Assembly: GCA_964503125.1 (NCBI GenBank)
Contig: CAZCZE010000067.1
Location: forward strand, 1-64,000
From: FEN-1219 sp964503125
GTDB taxonomy: Bacteria > Pseudomonadota > Gammaproteobacteria > Steroidobacterales > Rariloculaceae
Length of the DNA: 64,000 bases
Direction of reading: 5' to 3'
In this document: piece by piece, positions 33,260 to 40,857 of the stretch
Layout: the number at the start of each line of letters is the position of its first letter
Numbering within the stretch: position 1 is the first letter of the stretch
The notes under the pieces: generated by a model
The model's database searches: none
Told to the model about the DNA's origin: nothing
Seen by the model: only the letters and a program-made list of their open reading frames with translations
Translations under genes and position numbers: made by a program

Positions 33260-35338
33260 ATGCGTCTCGTCTCGACTCTGGCCGGCTTGACGCTGGCGGC
33301 AACCGTAGCGACCGCCACAGCCGACGAAGGCATGTGGACGTTCGACAACTTCCCGAGCGCCCTCGTCGAGCAGCGCTACGACGTCGCCATCGATCAACCC
33401 TGGCTCGACCGCGCGCGCCGCGGCATCGTTCGGCTCGCGGGGTGCACGGCGTCGTTCGTCTCACCCGACGGCCTGATGCTCACGAATCACCACTGCGTCG
33501 CGAGCTGCCTCGCGCAGAACTCGACGCGCGAAGCGAGCCTGCTCGAGACGGGCTTCGTCGCCGACGGCCGCAGCCGCGAGATCCGTTGCCCCGTGCAGAT
33601 CGCCGACGTGCTCGAGCGGCTCGAGAACGTCACGGCCACCGTGGTCGAGGCCACGCGCGGGCTCGACGCGCGCGCCGCCAACGAGCGCCGCCGCCAGACG
33701 CTCACGGAGCTCGAGCTGACCTGCGAGGCCGTGTCGCGCGATGGCGGCACGCCGCTCAAGTGCGAAGCCGTGACGCTCTACGGCGGCGGCCAGTACTGGC
33801 TCTATCAGTACCGCCGCTACGACGACGTGCGGCTCGTGTTCGCGCCCGAGAGCGACATCGCCGCGTTCGGCGGCGACCCCGACAACTTCCAGTTTCCGCG
33901 CTGGTGCCTCGACTTCGCATTGCTGCGCGCCTACGCGAACGGCGCACCGGCCGCGACGCCCGAGCACCTCGTCATCGACTTCGCGGGGCCCGCGGCCGGC
34001 GACCCCGTGTTCGTCGCGGGCCACCCGGGCTCGACCGACCGGTTGCTGACCGTGGCCGAGCTCAAGACGCTGCGCGACCGCATCCTGCCGCCGACGTTGC
34101 TGCGCGCCTCGGAGCTGCGCGGCCGCTATCTGCAATTCGGCAAGACCGGCGAGGCCGCACAGCGCATCGTGCGGGATCCCTTAAGCGGCCTCGAGAACAC
34201 GATCAAGGTGCAGCGCAAGCAGCTCGACGCCTTGCTCGACGACGCGCTCCTAGTCGCGAAGCACGACGCCGAGGCCGACTTGCGCCTGCGCGTGGGCCGC
34301 AACCGCGCGCTCGCGGCCGAGATCGGCGACCCGTGGGCGCGCATCGAGGCCGCGCAGGCCGCCGAGGCCACGCGCTGGCCGCCATACCAGTTCATCGAGG
34401 GCGGCACGGGGTTCAACAGCCGCCTCTACCGTGCCGCCGTGCAGCTCGTGCGCGCCGCGGCCGAGCGGCCGAAGCCGAACGCCGATCGTTTGCGGGAGTA
34501 CACCGACGGCTTCCTGCCCCGCCTCGAGCAGCAGATGGGTGCACCCGTGCCGATCTACCCCGAGCTCGAGCGGCTCACGCTGTCGTTCTCCCTCGAGCGC
34601 ATGCGCGAGTGGCTAGGCCCCGACGCGCCTATCGTGCGCCGACTGCTCGGCACGGAGACGCCCGACGCGCTCGCCGCGCGGCTCGTCGACGGCTCCAAGC
34701 TCGCCGACTCGGCCGTGCGCCTTGAGCTCTGGAACGGCGGCCAAGCGGCGATCGATGCGTCCGACGATCCGTTCATCGAGCTCGCGCGAAGCTTGGACAC
34801 CGAGGCCCGCGCGCTGCGCAAGTGGCACGAGGACGAGATCGAAGCCGTCGTCGAGGTCGCGCACGAGCAGATCGCACGCGCCCGCTTCGCAGTCTACGGC
34901 ACCAGCGTCTATCCCGACGCGACGTTCACACTGCGGCTCAACTTCGGCAGCGTCCAGGGCTGGGACGAGAACGGCATGCCCGTCGAGCCGTTCACGCGCT
35001 TGGAGCGCCTGTTCGAGCGCGCGACGGGCCAGCCGCCGTTCGCCGTGCCCGCGAATTGGGAGGCGGCGCGCCTTGAGCTCGACCTCGCGACGCCGTTCAA
35101 CTTGAGCACCAACAGCGACATCGTCGGCGGCAACTCGGGCAGCCCGCTGCTCGCTGCCGACGGCCGCATCGTCGGCCTCTTGTTCGACGGCAACATCCAC
35201 TCGATCTCGGGCGCGTACTGGTTCGACACGGCCAAGAACCGAGCCGTGGCCGTGCACCCCGCGATCATCCGCGAGGCGCTCACGAAGGTGTACCGGCCGC
35301 AGTCTTTGCTCGAGGAGCTCGGGCTAGCCGCGCAGTGA
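33260..35338 (+). CDS. S46 family dipeptidyl-peptidase, DPP7-like
   Basis: This 692-aa protein has a signal peptide (residues 1-21, ending TATA-DEG) and then GMWTFDNFP, the typical mature start of S46 peptidases. The catalytic triad is present: LTNHHC (His), the Asp in the WCLDFALLRAY region and GGNSGSP (Ser). The residue 18 positions after the catalytic Ser is Gly (LLFDGN); in DPP11 this position is Arg (673 in the P. gingivalis enzyme) and selects Asp/Glu, whereas Gly is found in DPP7, which removes dipeptides with bulky hydrophobic P1 residues. So DPP7-like specificity is predicted. It acts in the periplasm; it is coupled to the alpha/beta hydrolase gene upstream. GGACCTCCG precedes ATG 33260. 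Confidence 0.92.
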   Translation: MRLVSTLAGLTLAATVATATADEGMWTFDNFPSALVEQRYDVAIDQPWLDRARRGIVRLAGCTASFVSPDGLMLTNHHCVASCLAQNSTREASLLETGFVADGRSREIRCPVQIADVLERLENVTATVVEATRGLDARAANERRRQTLTELELTCEAVSRDGGTPLKCEAVTLYGGGQYWLYQYRRYDDVRLVFAPESDIAAFGGDPDNFQFPRWCLDFALLRAYANGAPAATPEHLVIDFAGPAAGDPVFVAGHPGSTDRLLTVAELKTLRDRILPPTLLRASELRGRYLQFGKTGEAAQRIVRDPLSGLENTIKVQRKQLDALLDDALLVAKHDAEADLRLRVGRNRALAAEIGDPWARIEAAQAAEATRWPPYQFIEGGTGFNSRLYRAAVQLVRAAAERPKPNADRLREYTDGFLPRLEQQMGAPVPIYPELERLTLSFSLERMREWLGPDAPIVRRLLGTETPDALAARLVDGSKLADSAVRLELWNGGQAAIDASDDPFIELARSLDTEARALRKWHEDEIEAVVEVAHEQIARARFAVYGTSVYPDATFTLRLNFGSVQGWDENGMPVEPFTRLERLFERATGQPPFAVPANWEAARLELDLATPFNLSTNSDIVGGNSGSPLLAADGRIVGLLFDGNIHSISGAYWFDTAKNRAVAVHPAIIREALTKVYRPQSLLEELGLAAQ

Positions 35339-35342
35339 GCCG

Positions 35343-36635
35343 CTAGTCGTTCTGGTCGAGCAGCGCCTGCATCACGGCGTTCTCGAAATCGGCGGAGAAC
35401 GTCCTGTTCGGCGTCTGCGCGAGCAGGACGCCGACGAGGTTCTCCTTGGGGTCGACCCAGAAGTGCGTGCCGTAGGCGCCGCTCCAGCCGAACGAGCCTT
35501 GCGAGAGCCAGGTGCCGCGCGCCGCGGAATCCGTAACCACGCGCACGCCGAGCCCGTAGCCCTCGCCCGCGGGGCGCCCCGGCAGCGTCGACGGGATGAA
35601 CGCCGAGCCCATGAGCGCGACCGAGCGCGGGCTCAAGATGCGCACGCCGTTCCGCTCGCCGCCATTGGCCAGCATCATCGCGAACTGCGCGTAGGTCTCG
35701 GCCGTCGTCATGAGGCCGCCGGCGCCCGAGTGGTACCTCTGGCCCGACATCGAGTCGGGGTTGTTGCCGGCCGCGAGCGCGCCGTCGCGGCGCTGATAGA
35801 CCGTCGCGAGCCGCGAGCGCTGCTCCGTGCTCGGCCAGAACGTCACGTCGCGCATGCCGAGCGGCCCGAACAGTCGCTGCGACAAGAACTCGTTGAAGCT
35901 CTGCCCCGACGCGACCTCGACGATGCGGCTCAGCACATCGAAGCCGGCCACGGCGCTATACGACCAGCGCGCGCCGGGCTGGAACTCGAGCGGCGACGCG
36001 CCGAGCTCCTCGACCCAGCGCAAGCCGACGTCGTGGCGCTTGGTGAACGACGCGTTGCCGGCCGAGCTGCCCATCGGGCCGCTCATGAGCCCCGAGGTGT
36101 GCGTCAAGAGGTCGAGCACCGTGATCTGACGCGTCGCCGGCACGGCGTAGAAATTCGGCGGCGTGCCGCCAGGCCCCGCGGCCGGTCCCGCTGCAGGCGG
36201 CCCCCCAGGCCCGGGCGCGGCGGGCCTGAGCACGCCGACCTCGAGGTCCGCGTACGCGGGGATGAACCGCGACACGGGATCGTTCAAGCGCACCTTGCCT
36301 TCCTCGGCGAGCATGAGGATCGCGACGGCCGCGACGGGCTTCGACATCGAGGCGATGCGGAACATCGTGTCGGGCTGAATCGGCCGTTTGGTCGTCAAGT
36401 CCATGACGCCCTGCGCCTCGAGATACGCGACCTGGCCGTTACGCGCGACGAGCGTGACGGCGCCCGCGATCTCGCCCGCCGCGATCGTGCGCTCGACGAG
36501 CTCGTGGACGCGCGCGAGGCGCTCCGCCGACAAGCCGACGCTCTGCGGCGTGGCCGTCTCGGCGTGCAGCGAGAAACTCGGCGCGGCAAGGAGCAGCACG
36601 CCGAAAGCGAGCGATGAGAGCTTACGCAGCGACAT
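35343..36635 (-). CDS. exported serine hydrolase, beta-lactamase/esterase EstB type
   Basis: This 430-aa protein has a signal peptide (about residues 1-25, ending LHA-E) and a class C beta-lactamase-like fold: SMSK (nucleophile Ser and Lys, near residue 96), HTSGLMSGP, WSYSAVAGFDVL (Tyr motif YSA) and GWSGAYGTHFWVDP in place of the KTG strand. Such enzymes are usually esterases or peptidases rather than true beta-lactamases. An insert rich in Pro, Gly and Ala (about residues 135-165) is a flexible surface loop. The ATG at 36635 follows GGGGGA. It is the last gene of the DUF4159-AKR-cupin operon, 29 bases after the cupin gene. Confidence 0.9.
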   Translation of the reverse strand: MSLRKLSSLAFGVLLLAAPSFSLHAETATPQSVGLSAERLARVHELVERTIAAGEIAGAVTLVARNGQVAYLEAQGVMDLTTKRPIQPDTMFRIASMSKPVAAVAILMLAEEGKVRLNDPVSRFIPAYADLEVGVLRPAAPGPGGPPAAGPAAGPGGTPPNFYAVPATRQITVLDLLTHTSGLMSGPMGSSAGNASFTKRHDVGLRWVEELGASPLEFQPGARWSYSAVAGFDVLSRIVEVASGQSFNEFLSQRLFGPLGMRDVTFWPSTEQRSRLATVYQRRDGALAAGNNPDSMSGQRYHSGAGGLMTTAETYAQFAMMLANGGERNGVRILSPRSVALMGSAFIPSTLPGRPAGEGYGLGVRVVTDSAARGTWLSQGSFGWSGAYGTHFWVDPKENLVGVLLAQTPNRTFSADFENAVMQALLDQND

Positions 36636-36664
36636 AGGATTCCCCCAAAAGATCAGGTTAGCGG

Positions 36665-37273
36665 TTACGGACGGCTCGCGTCGAGATAAGCGCGCGAGGC
36701 CGCGGCGTCCATGAGCGGCACGACCTTGTCGGGGTCGATGCGGATCATGAGATAGGTGATGTGATCGTCGATCTTCGTGAACTGGTGACCCGTGCCGGCC
36801 GGGATCACGAGCACGTCGCCGGCTTTTAGCTCGTGCACCGCCGGGCTGCGGATATCGGTGCCGTTGGCGCCCGGGCCGTTCAGGAGCCGCACGGCGCGGT
36901 CGTCGGGCGGCCGCCGCTGCGCGTCGACGACGTCGGGGCCCGTGCGGTTGGTGCCCGACCCGCTGAGAATGTAGTAGACCTCGCTCACGAGATCGTGCAT
37001 CGCGACCGAGCGCGGTGCCTGCACGTCGAGCTTGCCGCGGTGCACGAGCGCGACCTCGACTTGCGCCTTGCCGATGTCGAGCGCGCGCATCTGTTGATCG
37101 ATGACGTTGGTCGCGCGGCCGATGGCCTCGTACTCGGCGATCTCGCTGCGTGCGATGTAGGTCGACGGGCAGAACCGGCACGAGGCCACGCCTTCCTGCG
37201 CCGACAGCCTGCCGATCGCAAACGCCGTCACGACGGCCGCCGCGGCGGCGACGACTCCGATGATGGTCCGCAT
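36665..37273 (-). CDS. exported cupin-domain protein
   Basis: This 202-aa protein has a signal peptide (residues 1-25, ending LSA-Q), a short segment with a CRFC cysteine pair, then one cupin domain: HDLVSEVYYILSGSGTNRTG and AGDVLVIPAGTGHQFTKIDDHITYLMIRIDP. His and Glu ligands of a cupin metal site appear in motif 1 (H..SEVYYI) and the His of PAGTGH in motif 2, so metal binding is likely. Periplasmic cupins may be dioxygenases, isomerases or sensors; the reaction is unknown. GGGGGAG precedes the ATG at 37273. It lies between the AKR-like and serine hydrolase genes with gaps of 14 and 29 bases. Confidence 0.82.
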   Translation of the reverse strand: MRTIIGVVAAAAAVVTAFAIGRLSAQEGVASCRFCPSTYIARSEIAEYEAIGRATNVIDQQMRALDIGKAQVEVALVHRGKLDVQAPRSVAMHDLVSEVYYILSGSGTNRTGPDVVDAQRRPPDDRAVRLLNGPGANGTDIRSPAVHELKAGDVLVIPAGTGHQFTKIDDHITYLMIRIDPDKVVPLMDAAASRAYLDASRP

Positions 37274-37287
37274 GGTCTCCCCCTCTT

Positions 37288-38226
37288 TTAGACGGTCGCT
37301 ATGAGCTCGCGCATCTTCTGCCGCTGCGCCGCGTCGGGCATCGGCCCGACCGACGCCATGAGATTCTCCTCCATGTGCTCCGGGTTGGTCGTCTCCGTGA
37401 GCACGCAGGTCAGCGACGGGTTCGCGAGGATGTACTTCAGCGAAAACTGCGCCCACGTCTCGCAACCGAACTCGCGCGTCCACTCGGGCAGCGGTTTGCC
37501 TTCGAGCCTGTCGAAGTAGGCGCCGTTCATGAACGGCCGATTGATGACGACCGCCACGCCCCGATCGGCCGCGAACGGCAAAAGACGCTCCTCGACGGCG
37601 CGCTCCGTGATCGAGTAGTTCATCTGCACGAAGTCCGGGCTCTCGCGGCGCAAGAACTGCTCGAGGTCGGCGTGCCGCGAGTCTTGCGCGACCGTCACGC
37701 CGATGTAGCGCGCCGAACCTTCGGCCTTCCACTCCTTCAGGCTCGGCCAATGAGTGTCGAGATCCGTGAGGCTGAAGATCTGAATGAGATCGAGCGTCTG
37801 GCGCTGGTAAAGCCGCTGCGTCTCGCGGAACTGCGCGATGCCGATTTCTTTCCCGACCTTGTCGATCTTGCTCGTGATGAAGAGCGTGTCACCCGCGAAC
37901 TCGGGTGCGGCGATGACGCGGCCGAACGCCTCGTCGTTGGCCGGGTTGCGCGGCCAGGTGTCGACGAAGCTGCCGCCGTGCGCGACGAGCGCGCGCAGCA
38001 CGTTGGCCACCGGCTCGGGTCCATTCGCGGCGATCTGCTCGACGACTTTGCTCGAACCCAAGCCGATGACGGGCACGGTCTCGCCCGTGCGCGGAATCGG
38101 CCGGCGCGGGATGCCGGTTTGCGCGAGCGCCTTGAGCGCAGCGCTGCCCGCAAGAGTCGCGGCCGCCGCGGCGGCGCCCGTGCGCGCGACGAAGTCGCGC
38201 CGTGTGACAGCATCGAACGGTTTCAT
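37288..38226 (-). CDS. Tat-exported aldo/keto reductase-like protein, catalytic tetrad incomplete
   Basis: This 312-aa protein starts with a twin-arginine signal (TRRDFVARTG followed by an Ala-rich hydrophobic stretch to about residue 36). The remainder has the AKR barrel: PRTGETVPVIGLGSSKV, VDTW (tetrad Asp), FITSKID (tetrad Lys), ARYIGVTVAQ, FVQMNYSIT and VVINRPF. In normal AKRs a Tyr follows the Asp by five residues and a His lies in DLxxxH; here these places read N and F/S (VDTWPRNPAND, DLIQIFSLTD). So two of four catalytic residues are missing and hydride transfer to a carbonyl may be lost. Tat export would allow a folded, NADP-loaded protein in the periplasm. Confidence 0.85.
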   Translation of the reverse strand: MKPFDAVTRRDFVARTGAAAAAATLAGSAALKALAQTGIPRRPIPRTGETVPVIGLGSSKVVEQIAANGPEPVANVLRALVAHGGSFVDTWPRNPANDEAFGRVIAAPEFAGDTLFITSKIDKVGKEIGIAQFRETQRLYQRQTLDLIQIFSLTDLDTHWPSLKEWKAEGSARYIGVTVAQDSRHADLEQFLRRESPDFVQMNYSITERAVEERLLPFAADRGVAVVINRPFMNGAYFDRLEGKPLPEWTREFGCETWAQFSLKYILANPSLTCVLTETTNPEHMEENLMASVGPMPDAAQRQKMRELIATV

Positions 38227-38235
38227 CGCTTCCCC

Positions 38236-38967
38236 TCAGTGCGTGAACGAATGCACGACGAAATTCGTGCCCATGCGGAATGCGTCCGTGGACGGCAGCA
38301 ACGGATAGTTCGGAGTGCCGTACCACTCCCAGAAGTTCGCGAAGTCGTTGTTGTGCAACGCCACGATCGCGATCTGCCCCATCGAGTTCCTGAGCCCGTA
38401 GTAGGCGGGCGTCCCGCCCTGGGTGTAGGGCGCCATGCTGTCGAGGCTCGAGACCTCGTAGACGAGATCGAAGATCGGGTTGTCGACGGTGAGCCGCTCG
38501 AACACGCGATCCGGAAACACGCGCAGCATCTCCTCGCGGAGATTGTCCATGTGCCAGGTATCGAAGTCGTCGATGAGGATGAAGCCGCCGCGGTCGATGT
38601 ATTCGCGCAGGTTCGCGACCTCGGCCTCGGTGAGCTCCATCTCGCCGGGCTCGGAGATGTAGGCGAACGGAAAGTCGAAGATCTCGGGGCTGCCGAGCTC
38701 GAGCAATCGATACGATCTGTCCTCGACCTCGACCTTGGTCGTGCGGCCGATGAACTCGTTCAAGTTGATCTCGGAGTCCGGGTAGTTGTGCGACCAGCCC
38801 ATGTGGCCGATCGCCCCGTTCGTGCCGAAGTGCCAGCGCATGCTGACGAACTCGGTCGGCGGGGCAACGTTGTCCTCGGGCATGTAGCGGCGCCGGAACT
38901 GGCCCGACGCGAGCCCGGCCACGAGCGTGGCCAGAACGGCTACGAGGACCATTCGGGAGCGTTTCAT
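38236..38967 (-). CDS. exported DUF4159 domain protein
   Basis: This 243-aa protein has an N-terminal signal peptide or anchor (about residues 1-22). It matches DUF4159: FRRRYMPEDNVAPPTEFVSMRWHFGTNG, YPDSEINLNEFI, FAYISEPGEMELTEAEVANLREYIDRGGFILIDDFDTWHMDNLREEM in order, and GQIAIVALHNNDFANFWEW. The family has a flavodoxin/GATase-like fold, accompanies MoxR/BatA-type clusters in some bacteria, and has no assigned reaction. It is first in the four-gene operon with the AKR-like, cupin and serine hydrolase genes. A CATACT box (38981-38976) ends eight bases before the ATG at 38967, and no Shine-Dalgarno sequence is present, so its mRNA may be leaderless. Confidence 0.85.
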   Translation of the reverse strand: MKRSRMVLVAVLATLVAGLASGQFRRRYMPEDNVAPPTEFVSMRWHFGTNGAIGHMGWSHNYPDSEINLNEFIGRTTKVEVEDRSYRLLELGSPEIFDFPFAYISEPGEMELTEAEVANLREYIDRGGFILIDDFDTWHMDNLREEMLRVFPDRVFERLTVDNPIFDLVYEVSSLDSMAPYTQGGTPAYYGLRNSMGQIAIVALHNNDFANFWEWYGTPNYPLLPSTDAFRMGTNFVVHSFTH

Positions 38968-38975
38968 GTGCGCCG

Positions 38976-38981
38976 AGTATG
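38976..38981 (-). promoter_or_regulatory. candidate -10 box of the DUF4159 operon
   Basis: The minus strand reads CATACT. Transcription would begin within one or two bases of the ATG at 38967. The -35 element is not clear. Confidence 0.3.
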
Positions 38982-38999
38982 GTACTACGGGCCTTCCCG

Positions 39000-39022
39000 C
39001 CGAGCGCGTCCTAAGCGCTCGG
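39000..39022 (-). terminator. stem-loop directly after the second DUF6152 fusion gene
   Basis: An 8-bp perfect stem (CCGAGCGC with GCGCTCGG) closes a 7-base loop and abuts the stop codon at 39023-39025. There is no U-tract, so it may terminate inefficiently or stabilise the 3' end. Confidence 0.4.
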
Positions 39023-40021
39023 CTAGTCGTCGAGGAACCGCCGCGCGTTGTCGGCGTTGCACGGCGTGGCCGCGAACGGCACGTCGGGCCGGTAGCTCCA
39101 TTGCGTGGAGCCCGTCACGGGCGCCCTGAGGAATTCCGGATCCTCGAGCACGAAGCTGTAGCTCAAGTTTCCTTGGGACGTGACGGCGAACCGCTCGACG
39201 AGGTGCTTCTCGGTGCCCGACGGTAGACTGCCGCCGTTGCCGATGCGATGCGGCGCGAAATGCATCGTATCGACGACGAGCTCGGCGCCCTCGAAGCGGC
39301 CCACGGAGTGACCGTGCACGCTGACCGTGGCGCCCGCGTGCGTCGCGCCGAGGTGCACGATGCGCTCGACGGCGGCGTCCTCGCCGCGGATGAGCACGAC
39401 GTCGTCGCGCACCTCGATGCTGCGGAAGCCGGGCAGCAGCATGTAGATCGGCGCCGGGAACGGCACGCAGTCCATGCCGGGATTCACGGTGTCGAGAAAC
39501 TCGGCCATCGCAGCCGCGCCCTTCGGCGTGACCGGCAAGCTGGCCTGGTTGCCCAGGAACTTAAGGAACGCGGGGCCGACCTGCGTGGACCAGGTGCCGG
39601 CCAATCCGGTCGCGCGCGCGACCGTGGCCTGCTGCGAAGACGGCGCGAACACCGCCGCGGCGTCGTACAGGACGGCGTCGGCCTTGCGCAGCGTGCGCAG
39701 GTACAGGACGCTACGCGCGGCATTGCGGCCCGGGTTACCCACGACGACCACGCGCTCGCCGGCCGCCAGCGTCTGCGGCGACCAGCCGTACTGCTTCATG
39801 GCCGTCGACGGCAGCGCTTCGACGACCCAGACGCGGCCACCGCCGTCCTCGCGCACCGAAACGTAGACGTGCGGATTGCCCCATTCGTAGTCGGCGACCG
39901 TGCCCGCGACCGTCACTTGGGCCTGCAAGTCATATGCCGCGGGGCTGTGGTGCGCGCCGGCTTCCGTGGTCCCAAGAAGGACGGCGAGCGCGGCTGCGAG
40001 CCCATAACGATTGCGCTTCAT
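39023..40021 (-). CDS. exported DUF6152-domain protein, fused two-domain form (second copy)
   Basis: This 332-aa protein has a signal peptide (residues 1-23, ending AGA) followed at once by HHSPAAYDLQ, the DUF6152 start. The first domain (about 24-110) carries VAGTVADYEWGNPHVYVSV and GERVVVVGNPGRN. The second (about 140-332) carries RSIEVRDDVVLIRGE, GHSVGRFEGAELVVDT and a C-terminal cysteine motif ATPCNADN, matching the proteins at 10811 and 25697. It is presumably periplasmic; function is unknown. I chose ATG 40021, which has AGAGG upstream and leaves an n-region MKRNR; an in-frame start at 40066 would add 15 residues. It is divergent from tatC. Confidence 0.8.
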   Translation of the reverse strand: MKRNRYGLAAALAVLLGTTEAGAHHSPAAYDLQAQVTVAGTVADYEWGNPHVYVSVREDGGGRVWVVEALPSTAMKQYGWSPQTLAAGERVVVVGNPGRNAARSVLYLRTLRKADAVLYDAAAVFAPSSQQATVARATGLAGTWSTQVGPAFLKFLGNQASLPVTPKGAAAMAEFLDTVNPGMDCVPFPAPIYMLLPGFRSIEVRDDVVLIRGEDAAVERIVHLGATHAGATVSVHGHSVGRFEGAELVVDTMHFAPHRIGNGGSLPSGTEKHLVERFAVTSQGNLSYSFVLEDPEFLRAPVTGSTQWSYRPDVPFAATPCNADNARRFLDD

Positions 40022-40098
40022 CCGCAGCCTCTTGAGCGACCTCGACGCCCGCGTAGTGTGCGCCATGGCGTGCCGGCCGAGAACCCACGGACCTCCGC

Positions 40099-40104
40099 TA
40101 CAAT
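40099..40104 (+). promoter_or_regulatory. candidate -10 box of tatC
   Basis: TACAAT ends 6 bases before the GTG at 40111, so the transcript would start at or next to the start codon (leaderless). No good -35 is visible. Confidence 0.35.
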
Positions 40105-40110
40105 GGCTCC

Positions 40111-40857
40111 GTGGCGAGCTTACCCCTAGATCCCGACACGCAGCGCGCGGCCCGCAGCCTGCTTACAGGTGCCCTCGAGCTCCGCTCGCGCGCGTTCAAG
40201 GCGATTGGCTCCTTGCTCGTCGTGTTCCTCTGCCTGCTGCCGTTCGCCGACGAGGTGTTCAACGTCGTCGCAGGGCCGATCATCGCGGCGATGCCCGAGG
40301 GCTCGAGCCTCATCAGCAAGCAGGTCGCGTCGCCGTTCCTGACGCCGCTACGCGCCACGTTCTGGGTGGCGGTCTACGCGGCCATGCCGCTCATGCTCTA
40401 TCAACTCTGGAAGCTCGTGGACCATTGGCTGCCGGCTGCCAAGCGCCGCGTGGCGCTGCCGTTGATCTTGTCGAGCGCCGTGCTGTTCTACCTCGGCGTT
40501 GCGCTCGCGTTCTTTTTCGTGCTGCCGCTCGTATTCGACTTCTTCGCCAATACGGGGCCGGCCAGCGTCAGGGTGATGACGGACATCAACGCCTTCTTGA
40601 GCTTCACGATCAGCATGGTGTTCGCGTTCGGCCTCGCGTTTCAGGTGCCGATCGTCATCGTCATCATCGTCTGGACGGGGCTCGCGTCGCGCAAGACGCT
40701 CGCGAGCGCGCGCCCCTACGTTTTCTTAAGCGCGTTCGTCGTCGCCATGCTGCTCACGCCGCCCGACATCTTCTCGCAGACGCTGCTCGCGGTGCCGATG
40801 TACGCGCTCTACGAGATCGCGCTGTTCGTCTGCGCGCGCTTTCTACCGGAGCGATAG
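40111..40857 (+). CDS. tatC: twin-arginine translocase subunit TatC
   Basis: This 248-aa protein has six transmembrane helices, the family topology. The N-terminal ALELRSRAFKAIGSLLVVF corresponds to the substrate-binding HL.ELR.R segment, with A-L-E-L-R-S-R in place of the usual H-L. Further family elements are LYQLWKLVDHWLPAAKRR (normally FVAPGLY.xEr) and PVIVIIVWTGLASRKTLASARPY followed by FLSAFVVAMLLTPPD, the conserved TPPD loop. It forms the signal-recognition core of the Tat machinery at the inner membrane. No tatA or tatB gene is adjacent. The start is GTG 40111; the ATG at 40103 is out of frame. Its 3' end overlaps rlmKL by 15 bases, convergently. Confidence 0.93.
   Translation: MASLPLDPDTQRAARSLLTGALELRSRAFKAIGSLLVVFLCLLPFADEVFNVVAGPIIAAMPEGSSLISKQVASPFLTPLRATFWVAVYAAMPLMLYQLWKLVDHWLPAAKRRVALPLILSSAVLFYLGVALAFFFVLPLVFDFFANTGPASVRVMTDINAFLSFTISMVFAFGLAFQVPIVIVIIVWTGLASRKTLASARPYVFLSAFVVAMLLTPPDIFSQTLLAVPMYALYEIALFVCARFLPER

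Noticed and set aside
35343..36635. Serine hydrolase as an antibiotic-resistance beta-lactamase
   Set aside because: It keeps SxxK and a Tyr motif but lacks the KTG box and YxN of true class C enzymes, so an esterase or peptidase is more likely.
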